A stretch of 56,678 nucleotides of DNA from JANOAR01 sp031411235 (GCA_031411235.1 JANOAR010000033.1:1-56678), one strand, 5' to 3'. Counted from the stretch's first letter, positions 15,535 to 25,166 are shown. Numbers and translations are program-made. The notes: generated by a model from the letters alone, not told the origin.

Positions 15535-17310
15535 TCACGGCTTGCTGGGCAGTGGCTCGATGAGCCAAAGATCTGAGCAGCGCGAGGGCTGGCCGGGGAG
15601 TTCGCCCGTGACGTTGATCCGCAGCACCGCACCGAGTTTGAGGTCTGCGAGTGGTAGGGACTGCTGGTCTTTCCAGACGCGAGTGCTGCTGCTGATACGC
15701 AGGATGCTGTGGCCTACATCGGGCGGGCGCTTCATGTCGCCGTTGTAGTCCTTCACTTCGGGAAGCTGCCACGCGACGTTCATGGTGCCCTGCTCAGCAT
15801 TCAACGACGTGAGGCGATAGGTCGCCGCATTGGCTTCGAGATGGCTGAACTCATCGCTGACGAGACTGGCGCGGGTGAAGGCCCCCTTCGCATCCTGATA
15901 CAGATGAAAACGGTAGCGCTGGCCGACGGGCAGGTCTTCGAGTTTGGCCTCTTTGCCGAGGCGCTTGATGACGGCCTTGTCCAGCAGCGTGAAGTCCACC
16001 AAGTCGCCTGTGCGCTCGGTGCGGAACTGCCCAGCCTTCACGAGTTCGCCAAAGACGAGATGCTCGGAGAAGGGCGGTGGCTTCACGCCGTCTTTGACCT
16101 GATACCACGGCAGAGGCGCGTTGCTGAAGTCGGTGCGGAAGGGGAACTGCTCGGGGTATTCCTTCGCCACGTTTTCGACCAGTTCCTGGTTCAGCATACG
16201 ACCAAAACCGTAGCCCATGAGGCTCTCGCCATAGAACTGATCCTGCGTCTTCCAGCCAGGGCCAAACACACGCACGACTCGGCCTTTGCGGAAGCCTTCC
16301 AGCATCGCGCTCATCTTCAGCACCACACGCACGCCGCTACTGCCATAAGCATCCGTGGGCACAGTCTGCACTTCGGTGATGGAGCCACTCACGCCATCCA
16401 CGGGGGGATTCCAGGTGCGCAGCTCGTCATTGGCCACGCAGAGTTTCACGTCTTTGCCGACGATGAATTCCGCGCCCAGCTCTTTCTTGAAGTGCTGCGA
16501 GTCACCGCTGAAGAACGTCACGGTCACGGCATTGCCCTCCGTCTTGTCGATCCAGCCGGGCACACCGCGCACCTTGGTGAACTCCGCGAATTTCTTCCGC
16601 TGCGTCTCAGCCGTGAGCCGATGTGTGTCCGCACCGATCCATACATCCGTGCAGCGGCCTGGCTTGTCGGCGGTCTTGCCCGTTAGGTTGTAGAGCAGTT
16701 CATCGCCGGGCTTCAAGTCCGCCAGCTTCACCTGTTGGTCGCCCTTCCACACACGGGTCTCCGAGGTCACGAGCAGCTCCTTTTTGCCCAGATCGTCCTG
16801 CTTCTTCGGGATGCTGTGCTTCGTCGTGAGCAGCTTGCCCTCGCTCAGCTTCACCTCATCCAGCCGATACGAAAACGCATGGCTCGCATCCATGGTGAAC
16901 TGATCCTGCATCGTCGCCAGCCGGGTGAAGCGCCCGTCTTTGTCCTGATTCAGGAAGTACAAAAAGAACGTCCCCAGCGGCACATCGCGCAGATCCGCGC
17001 TGGCGTTCAGGTAATCAATCGCGCCATACGGTGGCATGGCGAAATCCATCAGCTCGCCTGTCTTGCTCATGCGGAACTGACCCGTGCGATGCACGAAGTC
17101 CGCCTGCACCAGTTCCCCGCTGATGCGCTGATCTGAATGATGCGGTGGAAACGCCAGCGGCTGCGGCTGATACCACGGCAGATGCTCATTCGCCCAGCCC
17201 ACGCGGAATGGATACTTCGGCTCCAGCTTCGGCGCTGGATCAGCCGCAAGCGTGATGAGGGGAAGCAAGACAGAGCTGGCGTAGAGCAAGGACAGAGCGG
17301 TTCGGGGCAT
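15535..17310 (-). CDS. Uncharacterised secreted protein, PWYQ-motif family, 1.5 repeats
   Basis: A 591-residue exported protein (signal peptide about residues 1-23 from ATG 17310). I recognise no named domain. It is internally repeated: modules start with HLPWYQ and PLPWYQ, then an ISGELV/VFGELV strand, a RTGQFR or RTERTGDLVDF strand, a DVPLGT or DLPVGQ turn, and a TRVWK segment followed by LADLK and a CTDVWI or CSDLWL segment. The second module lacks the VPGWID and MLEGFRKGRVVRVF portions. A clear paralogue lies at 26188-27408. All-beta, extracellular and next to sulfatases, so a surface-binding role is possible but unproven. Confidence 0.8.
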   Translation of the reverse strand: MPRTALSLLYASSVLLPLITLAADPAPKLEPKYPFRVGWANEHLPWYQPQPLAFPPHHSDQRISGELVQADFVHRTGQFRMSKTGELMDFAMPPYGAIDYLNASADLRDVPLGTFFLYFLNQDKDGRFTRLATMQDQFTMDASHAFSYRLDEVKLSEGKLLTTKHSIPKKQDDLGKKELLVTSETRVWKGDQQVKLADLKPGDELLYNLTGKTADKPGRCTDVWIGADTHRLTAETQRKKFAEFTKVRGVPGWIDKTEGNAVTVTFFSGDSQHFKKELGAEFIVGKDVKLCVANDELRTWNPPVDGVSGSITEVQTVPTDAYGSSGVRVVLKMSAMLEGFRKGRVVRVFGPGWKTQDQFYGESLMGYGFGRMLNQELVENVAKEYPEQFPFRTDFSNAPLPWYQVKDGVKPPPFSEHLVFGELVKAGQFRTERTGDLVDFTLLDKAVIKRLGKEAKLEDLPVGQRYRFHLYQDAKGAFTRASLVSDEFSHLEANAATYRLTSLNAEQGTMNVAWQLPEVKDYNGDMKRPPDVGHSILRISSSTRVWKDQQSLPLADLKLGAVLRINVTGELPGQPSRCSDLWLIEPLPSKP

Positions 17311-17416
17311 GGGGTAACTACAGGCTATTGTTGAGATTCTTTGCAATGGCCTATCCCCGAGTTTTCGGGTGCTGACCGATGCTGCGGCACTCAGGCGTGA
17401 TAGCAAAGCAGGCAGA

Positions 17417-17552
17417 GAGGGATAAGGCGCAAGGTTCAAGGGATAAGGAAAGACGCTTCGCCCGTGCTGCCATTCTCCAATTTCAAATATCCAATCCTCA
17501 ATTTTCAATGCGCCCTTCATCCCTTATCCCTTGAACCTTGTCCCTTGTGCCT
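17417..17552. repeat. Inverted repeat, second copy of CAAGG/CCTTG element
   Basis: CAAGGTTCAAGGGATAAGG on the left (about 17429-17447) is the exact reverse complement of CCTTATCCCTTGAACCTTG at 17522-17540, and pairing extends outward to GGGATAAGG/TCCCTTGTGCC. The AT-rich centre contains CCAATTTCAAATATCCAATC-type words. It sits upstream of the PWYQ-family gene and shares its vocabulary with the element at 13989-14116. Confidence 0.7.
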
Positions 17553-17578
17553 CCGACAGCTCATTGTGAAGATGCCGC

Positions 17579-18796
17579 TTAGTCCTCGGGTTCTGGCACC
17601 AGCTTCAGCGCCAGCTTTCGGAAGTCGCGCACGCGATGAAACGTGGCGTAGTCAGCATCGTGTTGGTTCGGCGCGTTGACGCTGGAACGGCAGATGATCG
17701 CCAAGTCGTCGCCGTCGATCACGGGCCGCGCATACATAAAGGACTGCGAAATCTTCGCGGCCTGCGCGATGCAGCCCGCTTGGAACCAGTTCAGGCCATC
17801 GACACTGTAAAGCAGCATGAGGAAGCGACGATCAAAGCCAGCAGCTTTGTAGTTGCCGTGCGCCTTGCCTTTCTCCGCCCAGTCAGAGATGCCCTGGCTG
17901 TCGGCGGCGAGATTCGCAGTGGCCCAGAACAGCTTGGAAACGTCGTCGCGCAGCACACAGAACTTCAGGTTGCCGCCGGGCATGGGGTTGTACTGGGTGA
18001 ACTTTAAATCAAGCTTCGTGCCGTCGTCCGTCGCATCTAGCACGGCGCAGAGATGGGTCACGGAAGGGCGCTTGATCTTCGCGGCCATCAGCACCCGGAG
18101 CTGGCCATTCACGTCGATGACATTGGGCTCAAGGTACTGGTTCGGCGCGTCGGTAAACTTGCCATTCCACATCATCTCAGGAGCGCCGGGAAACTTCACC
18201 ACCTCGGAGATGCGCCATGCCTGCGGATTCATCGGATCGCCCGATAAATCACCCGCCACCAGACGCGGCCCGCGATTCATGCCGAAGCTCAGATCATCCA
18301 CCGCCCAGTAGATTTTGCGGTCACGCTGCACCATCGCCGTGTGGCAGTTCCAGTAGCTGCCTTTGAACAACGTCACCGGCTCCGACCACGTCTTGCCGCC
18401 ATCGCTGCTGCGCAGCAGAATGAGGTCGTCATTGCGGATCTTCGCCCCCGCCTTGTTGGCAAAGAGATACAGTGTCCCGCGATCCGTCCACGGAGCCGCC
18501 GAGTAGTAGAGCAGGGTCGAGAGTGCTTGCCATGTCTTGCCGCCATCGCCGCTGCGCAGGATATGAACGACGCTTTGGGCCACGCGCCGCGCCTGGCTCC
18601 ATTCCTCGCGCGGCACGACTGGCACCACGGCCACCAGCGCCCCATCATCCAGCCGCACCAAGCCCGGGCCTTCCACATAGGATTCGGTATCGGCATTGTG
18701 AAAAACAGTCGTGTGATCCTGCGCCAGTGGCTCCACTGCGCACAGCGGTTGAATGGCGACAAGAAGGAAAGCGAGCGGAGCAAGACGTGAGATCAT
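17579..18796 (-). CDS. Secreted sialidase-like (BNR/Asp-box) protein
   Basis: A 405-residue exported protein with a six-bladed-propeller signature. From ATG 18796 the signal peptide ends near residue 20. Two Asp boxes are plain: SGDGGKTW at 82-89 and SSDGGKTW at 130-137. The Arg triad and Tyr nucleophile of true sialidases cannot be confirmed by eye, so exo-alpha-sialidase activity is only possible; many such proteins in this phylum are related glycan hydrolases or binders. It heads the run of sulfatase and PWYQ genes on the same strand, which suggests a glycan-degradation set. Confidence 0.8.
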   Translation of the reverse strand: MISRLAPLAFLLVAIQPLCAVEPLAQDHTTVFHNADTESYVEGPGLVRLDDGALVAVVPVVPREEWSQARRVAQSVVHILRSGDGGKTWQALSTLLYYSAAPWTDRGTLYLFANKAGAKIRNDDLILLRSSDGGKTWSEPVTLFKGSYWNCHTAMVQRDRKIYWAVDDLSFGMNRGPRLVAGDLSGDPMNPQAWRISEVVKFPGAPEMMWNGKFTDAPNQYLEPNVIDVNGQLRVLMAAKIKRPSVTHLCAVLDATDDGTKLDLKFTQYNPMPGGNLKFCVLRDDVSKLFWATANLAADSQGISDWAEKGKAHGNYKAAGFDRRFLMLLYSVDGLNWFQAGCIAQAAKISQSFMYARPVIDGDDLAIICRSSVNAPNQHDADYATFHRVRDFRKLALKLVPEPED

Positions 18797-18960
18797 GAAG
18801 GATGGATGTCTGACAACGCCGCAATGACACCTATCTATACTTGATCCACAGGTTTGCTTCGACTGACCCAAAAAGGCTCGACAGGCGGGAGTCTCGTCCG
18901 GCAGCATAGGCCTTCAACCTGCTGTGCCCCCACAGTTGGAAGCTCAACCTCCCAAATGCC

Positions 18961-19635
18961 ATGAATCCTAGTCTTACCATCCTCTCCCTCCTTCTCGCTG
19001 CCACCCTCGCCAGTTGCACCACTCCCGGCTCATCGGGCGGTAGCCAGCACACGCTCAATTCCACCGTCTCTCCCGAGCAAGCGCTCGCCCTACTGAAGGC
19101 GGGCAACCACCGTTATGTGGCAGAGCATAATGCACGGCGGGATGACCCCTCCGACCGTCGCGCCACCCTTGCCAAAGGGCAGAAGCCCTTCGCCGTCATC
19201 CTAGGTTGTGCCGACTCGCGCACCGCGCCGGAACTCATCTTTGACCAGCAGCTCGGCAGCCTCTTCGCCTGCCGCGTCGCAGGCAATGTGACCGACCCCG
19301 TGGTGCTGGGTTCCATCGAGTACGCCGTGCAGCATCTCGACAGCCCGCTCATCGTCGTGCTCGGCCACACCAAGTGCGGCGCAGTGCAGGCCGCCATGGG
19401 CGGCGGTCATGCAGAAGGCAACATCGGCGCACTCCTGCATCATGTGCATCCCGGCACCCGCCTGCCCACCGACCCCGCTGCAAAGGTGGATGCAGGCGTG
19501 GCCAACAACACGCGGTATCAACTGCGCACCCTCACCGCGCAAAGCCCCGTGATCACCAAGCTCGTGAAGGAAGGCAAAGTCCGCGTCGCAGGCGGCGTCT
19601 TCTCACTGGATACCGGCGTCGTGACGTGGTTTTAG
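18961..19635 (+). CDS. Beta-class carbonic anhydrase with lipoprotein signal
   Basis: A 224-residue beta carbonic anhydrase (CO2 hydration). Zinc ligands and catalytic dyad are visible: Cys83-x-Asp85-x-Arg87 (GCADSR), His136 and Cys139 (LGHTKCG). Most beta enzymes are cytosolic; here the first 19 residues are a signal peptide ending in the lipobox LASC, so it should be exported and lipid-anchored (Cys19). It is alone on this strand, divergent from the sialidase-like gene. Confidence 0.93.
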   Translation: MNPSLTILSLLLAATLASCTTPGSSGGSQHTLNSTVSPEQALALLKAGNHRYVAEHNARRDDPSDRRATLAKGQKPFAVILGCADSRTAPELIFDQQLGSLFACRVAGNVTDPVVLGSIEYAVQHLDSPLIVVLGHTKCGAVQAAMGGGHAEGNIGALLHHVHPGTRLPTDPAAKVDAGVANNTRYQLRTLTAQSPVITKLVKEGKVRVAGGVFSLDTGVVTWF

Positions 19636-19990
19636 GCGGGGATGGCAGGGCCTCGCCAAGTCTCTGTCCTATTCTTTCACACCCTCAATTTCAGTTAAAT
19701 TCACTATTTCAACCGCTGCTGAAATAGCCTGAAATACTGAAATCAACCAGTTGCCAGATTTGTTACTGGCAGAACTTCTTGAAAAGGCAGGGCGTGAGCA
19801 AGCACGGAGACATCGCTGAAGCATCACTTGCCATCCCGTCCCGCCCTACGCTGACGCATTCTGAAAGGCTTCACCCAATGAGCCTAGCAGTGGATGTAGT
19901 GATGAAGACTCCTGTTATCTAGTCTGCTTGGTATCAGTTGCTGAAACAGCAGAGGGCGCTTAGCAGGACACTCGCGACCTATGTATCATC
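19636..19990. other. Intergenic, with TTTCA/TGAAA hairpin
   Basis: No gene is seen. CTATTTCA at 19704-19711 pairs perfectly with TGAAATAG at 19720-19727 (8-base loop), within a local set of TTTCA and TGAAA words between 19690 and 19740. It lacks a T-run, so it is at best a weak terminator for the carbonic anhydrase gene or a protein-binding site. The remaining 250 bases before the nuclease gene carry nothing I recognise. Confidence 0.4.
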
Positions 19991-21130
19991 ATGTCTCTCG
20001 AATTCACAATCACCGACATCATCTCACGCCTTCGTCAGGGGTTGTTTCCGAACGAGCAGTCCATCTCACAGGGAATCGTTCTCCGGGTGCTACAGCAGTT
20101 AGGTTGGGAATCGTGGGACACAACCGTCGTTTGGCCTGAATATCAGACGGGCGAAGGTCGAGCCGACTTTGCTCTATGCCATCCGCCAACAAGGCCCACG
20201 ATCTTCATGGAAGTGAAGGGGCCAGGTAAGGCCGAGGAAGGTGTGCGCCAAGCCTTGGATTATGCGTTCCATTCAGGCGGTGTGCCGTTTGTGGTGCTGA
20301 CGGATGGCAAGACCTGGAGCTTCTACCTCACGATGGAGCAGGGCAGCTACGAGGAGCGCCGCGTGTTCAAGCTCGACCTCTTTGAGCGTGAAGCTTCTGA
20401 GGCGGCAGCAATCCTTGAGCGGTATTTGAATAGAGTGCGCGTGCAGTCGGGTGCGGCTGTCGAAACAGCGAGGCTTGAGTATCGCAGCCGCAATCGCACA
20501 GCACAAGCCCGTGCGGCGATACCAGATGCCTGGAAGGAATTGGTTGAGAAAGGGGATGAACTGCTTGTCGATCTCCTCACCAATGCTGTCGAGTCCAAGG
20601 CTGGGATTCGCCCCGATTCCGATGATGTGACGGAGTTTCTTCTCTCGTTGCTACGACCTGCCATTCTCCAGCAAACAACGCCTCCTCAGCAAAGATCCAC
20701 GCCACGCCCGCCAACGCCTGCCATAGCGCCTCAAGTCTTGGCATCTGCTCCGCGCCCTGTACCGAGCGAAGCTCTGCCCATTTCCTCCTCGCGCAGTGGC
20801 ACTCTCACGGTTCGTGGAAAGGCTTTCCGCTACAACAATGCTATTGAAGCACTCGCTACGATCCTGCGGGAACTTGCCAACGATGACCCAACATTCTTGC
20901 AACGCTGCGCACAGCATCCCGATGTTCAAGGTCGGCTCCGCAAATATCTCGGACGCACGCCTGATGAACTCTATCCACATCGTGAAGACCTTCGCGAGAT
21001 GATCGAGGCTCTTCCAGGCGGCTGGCTGTTAGCCACGAACCTCAACAACCTGACGAAGAAGAATATCATTCAAGCTGCCGCACAGGTGGCGGGGTTAAAC
21101 TACGGTCACGATATTAGCGTGGAATTTTGA
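19991..21130 (+). CDS. Stand-alone HsdR_N-like PD-(D/E)xK nuclease protein
   Basis: A 379-residue protein. Residues about 1-150 match the N-terminal nuclease domain of type I restriction subunit R: a helical lead-in (ISQGIVLRVLQQLGW), Asp59 in GRADFAL, Glu74-x-Lys76 in FMEVKGPG and a following Gln87, the expected PD-(D/E)xK order. No helicase follows. After a Pro-rich linker (about 225-265), residues 270-379 form a second domain with a YNNAIEALATILREL segment and a closing PGGWLLATNLNNLTKKNIIQ motif. I recall similar C-terminal modules on other restriction-like proteins, but cannot name it. No methylase or specificity subunit lies nearby, so target and role are open. Confidence 0.8.
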   Translation: MSLEFTITDIISRLRQGLFPNEQSISQGIVLRVLQQLGWESWDTTVVWPEYQTGEGRADFALCHPPTRPTIFMEVKGPGKAEEGVRQALDYAFHSGGVPFVVLTDGKTWSFYLTMEQGSYEERRVFKLDLFEREASEAAAILERYLNRVRVQSGAAVETARLEYRSRNRTAQARAAIPDAWKELVEKGDELLVDLLTNAVESKAGIRPDSDDVTEFLLSLLRPAILQQTTPPQQRSTPRPPTPAIAPQVLASAPRPVPSEALPISSSRSGTLTVRGKAFRYNNAIEALATILRELANDDPTFLQRCAQHPDVQGRLRKYLGRTPDELYPHREDLREMIEALPGGWLLATNLNNLTKKNIIQAAAQVAGLNYGHDISVEF

Positions 21131-21144
21131 CTCTGGGGAAGTGA

Positions 21145-21162
21145 TTTCAGCACAAGCTGAAA
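21145..21162. terminator. Weak hairpin between convergent genes
   Basis: TTTCAGC (21145-21151) pairs with GCTGAAA (21156-21162) around a 4-base loop, 15 bases past the nuclease gene stop and upstream of the end of the convergent 21228 gene. There is no T-run on either side, so termination is only possible. Confidence 0.35.
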
Positions 21163-21227
21163 AACGTTCGTGCATTGTCGCCAACTATCTTGGCTTATGT
21201 GCTGGCAGCTCGTTTCAATCAGAGGCG

Positions 21228-24200
21228 TCAATGCCCTGCGGGTGGTGTGCTGGAGAACTTCAGTGACCACAGCACTTCGGGTGCTGCGTCCACGGCGAGG
21301 CCGACTTGATTGCCGCCCCAGACTTGATCGTAGCGGAGAAGCAGCTTGTTCCAGCCAGCGCGCAGCTCGACGGGTTGGGTGGCATCGAGCGTGTGATTCA
21401 GATCTTTCGCGCTGCGGCCTTTGGGATGCAGGCTGGGCAGGGCTTGATCATTGAGCCAGATGCGCAAGGCGTGATGACCGTGATGTTCATCGAGCGGCTT
21501 GAGTTTGACGCTCACGGCCTGAGCCGAATGCACCCAGGTGACCAAATAGGCGCTGCCTTCATCTTCGTAGCCTTTCCAGCCGAGCACGGCGTCGAACGAG
21601 ACGATGTCGCCGCTGATGCTGGCGGGTTTCCATTTGAGCGGGCGGGCGGCTTTGCGCGTTTGAGTCTGCTCGCCAGTGAAGGTGGCGCTGAGGTCGATGC
21701 CTTGCTCGGGCGGAAAGGCGGCGGCGGCTAGGGTGCGGGTGATTTCGGGGCGATCTTTGCCGTGATGAAGCTGTGCGAGCTTGGCGAAACCAAACGGGCC
21801 GATGGCATTCCAGGCACGGACGGGCAAGCTGCTCATGGGCTCAAATTTCGACTGCGACCAGGAGCCTGGATAGAGCCGCGCTTCGGTGGGTTCGTCATAC
21901 GTTTCGCGTGTGGCGGAGCCGTCGGCATTGGCCCACCAGACGCGGTTATGACCGCCGAAAGTGGCGTCGAAATTCACCTGCGTGCGGAACTCGCCGGTAA
22001 AATCAGGAAGCATGGGCACGCTGCCACGCGGGATGGCGGCGGCGATGACGAAGCCTTCGCCATCGGCATCAATCGCGTGGCCGAGTTTGGCGGTGGTGAG
22101 CAAGCCGACGTGCTCAAAGACCGCCGCACCTCCTGCGGGTGTTTGATAGGTCAGCGGGCTGGGCTTGCCTGCGCCGAACCACTGCGGCAGCATCGCCATC
22201 GCCGCGGGCTTCACTTGATCTTTGTCTTTAAAGAGGCCGAAGACGAAGCGCGCATCGCCAGCACGGCCATTCGCGTTCTTGGCAGGTTTCGCATTGGCAT
22301 CGCCCTGGATGTAGAAGCTCAGGGTGTCGGCCTCGCGGTCATGCGTGAAGATGCGTTCGGCGGGTTCGAGCGGCTTTGCGTCAAACTTCCGGCCCAGCCG
22401 CACATGCCAGCGCAGATAAAGATGAGCGGGATCAAAGCCGCAGCGCACCTCGACGGCTTGCTTCGCGTCGGCGGCGAAGGCGACCGGCTCACACACTTCC
22501 CAGCCGATCATTGATCCATCGAGCGCCGGGCCACCACCGGGCATGGGTGCAAACAAAGCCACGCGAGCCGTGGTGCCGCCGCCGCGTTGCTTGCGCACGG
22601 CCAGCGCGAACTCAGGCGCGGCAGCGATCTGCGATGCGTCGATGCTCACGGACTTTTGCAATGTCTCCAGACGACGTGTGGGATTGCCCTTCGCTGTCCA
22701 GCCTTCCGTTTCAAAAATCATCGGCGTGGTCTTGCCGAGCGCGAGATAGACTTTGTCGTCGTTCTTGTTGGCAAAGGAATAGCCGGTGAAGAACTCGCCG
22801 GGCAAGTTGTAGGGGCCCATGGTCTTGCCGCCGGTCTTGCGTTCATCAGGGAACAGCGTGTCCACATACAGACCGTCTTCGGTGTAAAGCACCATGCCCA
22901 TGCGCGATTGATCGACCTGCGTGATGAGTCCGCCGATCGGTGCCATCACATGGATCGAGCCATAGACCTCGCCCTCGTCCGCCGTGCCGTGCAGGGCCAC
23001 ACGTCCGACGCGCCACGCGAGTGCGTAGCCGCCTTTGCCATCCGGCACATAGCGCGAGAGCTTCTGCTGCGCGCCGAAGTTCGCGCCGAGGTCCGGGCCG
23101 CGCGCATTGACATAAAAGCCGTCCTGAATCGATCCTGCGACCATCGCCCAGGCGGAGGAGAAGCGGTCGCCGATCTCGTTGCCACCAAAGGTCGCCGTGG
23201 CGGTGCCTTGCTTGCGCGCATCGAGCACGGGATCGGTCAGCAGCTTCTTCCAGCCGTCCGCCGCATAGATCGGATTGCCATGCGCATCAAAAGACTCCGG
23301 TGCGAGCCGCCACACATCCGCGCTGCCCTCCTGGATCGCCACGAGCGTCAAATCATCTAGCCACGAGTCGCCCCAGTAGCGCGGATTTGCCGGCGGTGTG
23401 GTGAGGTGCGGCTGGTATTCACTGTCCTGCACCTGGCCGTCGCCATTCGCATCGTGCCACATGTAGCGCTTGCGATCCTTGCCCTCGCCTTCGGTCAAAA
23501 TCGCCGCCGATGGCAGCCAGCGGTCGCCCGATTCGCGATAAATAAAATTGCCGCGCGACCATGCGAGGTAACGCGTTTCACCACGATAAATCATGCGCGG
23601 AAAGCCAAAGTGATGATGCTCGAAGCGCCCGGTGCAGACATCAGGCCACACCGCCTCGGCACGCCACTCACCTGTTTGGTAGTCCACGCGGAAGCGCAGC
23701 AACCAACCGCCATGACCCTGCATGTAAAGCTGCTCAGGATGACGCAGGTCCACGGCATAACCCGCATTGGCAAAGGTCTGCGCACTGAGCCATTCACGCG
23801 TCAGTTTGCCATCATCAGCGCTCCATTCACTGACGCGATCAAAGCCATGCCGCTCAATGACAACAAGGCGGTCGTGGCCTGCGGCATCGCGCCAGCACGA
23901 CAGCTTCTCCGGCGACATGAACGAGTCTGGATTGTAGCTGCCGGAGCGTTGCACCGCGAGTTTGCCAAAGGTGCGCAGCAGTTTCCCGCTGGATGAATAT
24001 TGGAGCACTTTGCTGGCCTTTGCGTCGGCCAAGTAGATGCGCCCATGGCTGTCCACTTCCAGATCGTCGGGCGTGATGTCCGCAGGCACCTTGAGCACAC
24101 GTTTGATCTCGGCCTCAGGCAATCCAGCCTTCAGCGCAGCGGCGCTGACGGCAAAGCTATCGCCTTCTTTGTGTAGCACCCACAGCTTGTCACCCCAGCG

Positions 24201-25142
24201 AGCCACAACACCTCGCGGCTCCGTCACTGGCACTGTTGCAAGGCGCTCCGCCGTTTCGCCATCGAGCACGATGATTTGATTCACCATGTCCGTCGTGCTC
24301 TCCGCTGGCGAATGCCAATGCTTCTCGTCCCTGACGAGGCGTCCGCGCTCTGCGAGATACACAAACGATTTGCCCGCTGCCACATCACGCCACGCGGCCA
24401 GCGCCGTGACCTTGCCCTCCTGCTGATGCACGCCTTTGCGATAGCGGCCATCTTCATTGCCAAACTTCTTCCCATCCGTACGGAAGACGAAGCCTTCGTT
24501 CTCGCTGCACCATGAAGTGATGCCATCAGTGGCGACTGCCTTGCCCCCTGCGGCACCGCCGGAGTTATAGCCGAGCGTGGCCTGATCGTAGTTGATCGGC
24601 TTGTTGAAATCCGCCGCGTAAAAGTTCCGCGAGTTCTCCAGATACTGATAGCAAAACACGCCCACGCCATTGGCCCCAACATCGACATCGCCGATGGGGC
24701 TGTTCACCGGATCACCCACCACGATTGGCAGCTTTGCCTCGCCAGGCAGCGCACGCCAGGCATCCGCGCTCGTGACATAACGCGGCGTGATGGAGTGATG
24801 CTCGCCATCCACCGCCCACTTCGCAGCGGGCATGTAGATGCCTTTCAAACCGTAAGTCCCCGGCGGCACCGGCATGAAGTTGTCATCCAGGCCATTCCAC
24901 ACCTCGGAGAACTTCCCGCCATTCTCCGCCGTCACCGTGCGCACCACGCCCGCCGCGAACTGGCTGATGATCCAGTCCGGTTTTTTTTCATCCACGATGG
25001 CCAGAGTGACTCGATAGGTCTGCGGCAGCGGCCCTTTGCTCGGGAGTTGATAGCTCACAGGCACGCCAGTCTTGGCATCTTGCGCCATCGCCGACAGAAC
25101 CGTCCAAAACGTGAGGGCTAGCAGCGGCAACCTGTATTTCAT
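21228..25142 (-). CDS. Large secreted protein: FlgD-like, NHL propeller, CBM9-like
   Basis: A 1304-residue exported protein (signal peptide about 1-20). Residues about 35-110 look like a FlgD-type Ig domain (EVWNGLDDNFMPVPPGTYGL). Residues about 120-650 hold NHL-type blades (for example DLEVDSHGRIYLADAKASKV). Around 870-1090 is a DOMON/CBM9-like sandwich (DGSMIGWEVCEPVAF, then HLYLRWHVRLGRKF), and the last 200 residues form another beta domain containing LRAGWNKLLLRYDQVWGGNQ, seen in PA14- or DUF-type anchors. Such architectures are common in secreted proteins of this phylum; no catalytic site is apparent. It follows the LRR gene by 24 bases, so an operon with 25167 and 26188 is likely. Confidence 0.8.
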   Translation of the reverse strand: MKYRLPLLALTFWTVLSAMAQDAKTGVPVSYQLPSKGPLPQTYRVTLAIVDEKKPDWIISQFAAGVVRTVTAENGGKFSEVWNGLDDNFMPVPPGTYGLKGIYMPAAKWAVDGEHHSITPRYVTSADAWRALPGEAKLPIVVGDPVNSPIGDVDVGANGVGVFCYQYLENSRNFYAADFNKPINYDQATLGYNSGGAAGGKAVATDGITSWCSENEGFVFRTDGKKFGNEDGRYRKGVHQQEGKVTALAAWRDVAAGKSFVYLAERGRLVRDEKHWHSPAESTTDMVNQIIVLDGETAERLATVPVTEPRGVVARWGDKLWVLHKEGDSFAVSAAALKAGLPEAEIKRVLKVPADITPDDLEVDSHGRIYLADAKASKVLQYSSSGKLLRTFGKLAVQRSGSYNPDSFMSPEKLSCWRDAAGHDRLVVIERHGFDRVSEWSADDGKLTREWLSAQTFANAGYAVDLRHPEQLYMQGHGGWLLRFRVDYQTGEWRAEAVWPDVCTGRFEHHHFGFPRMIYRGETRYLAWSRGNFIYRESGDRWLPSAAILTEGEGKDRKRYMWHDANGDGQVQDSEYQPHLTTPPANPRYWGDSWLDDLTLVAIQEGSADVWRLAPESFDAHGNPIYAADGWKKLLTDPVLDARKQGTATATFGGNEIGDRFSSAWAMVAGSIQDGFYVNARGPDLGANFGAQQKLSRYVPDGKGGYALAWRVGRVALHGTADEGEVYGSIHVMAPIGGLITQVDQSRMGMVLYTEDGLYVDTLFPDERKTGGKTMGPYNLPGEFFTGYSFANKNDDKVYLALGKTTPMIFETEGWTAKGNPTRRLETLQKSVSIDASQIAAAPEFALAVRKQRGGGTTARVALFAPMPGGGPALDGSMIGWEVCEPVAFAADAKQAVEVRCGFDPAHLYLRWHVRLGRKFDAKPLEPAERIFTHDREADTLSFYIQGDANAKPAKNANGRAGDARFVFGLFKDKDQVKPAAMAMLPQWFGAGKPSPLTYQTPAGGAAVFEHVGLLTTAKLGHAIDADGEGFVIAAAIPRGSVPMLPDFTGEFRTQVNFDATFGGHNRVWWANADGSATRETYDEPTEARLYPGSWSQSKFEPMSSLPVRAWNAIGPFGFAKLAQLHHGKDRPEITRTLAAAAFPPEQGIDLSATFTGEQTQTRKAARPLKWKPASISGDIVSFDAVLGWKGYEDEGSAYLVTWVHSAQAVSVKLKPLDEHHGHHALRIWLNDQALPSLHPKGRSAKDLNHTLDATQPVELRAGWNKLLLRYDQVWGGNQVGLAVDAAPEVLWSLKFSSTPPAGH

Positions 25143-25166
25143 AGTGAGTATCGGCAGCGAAGCGGC

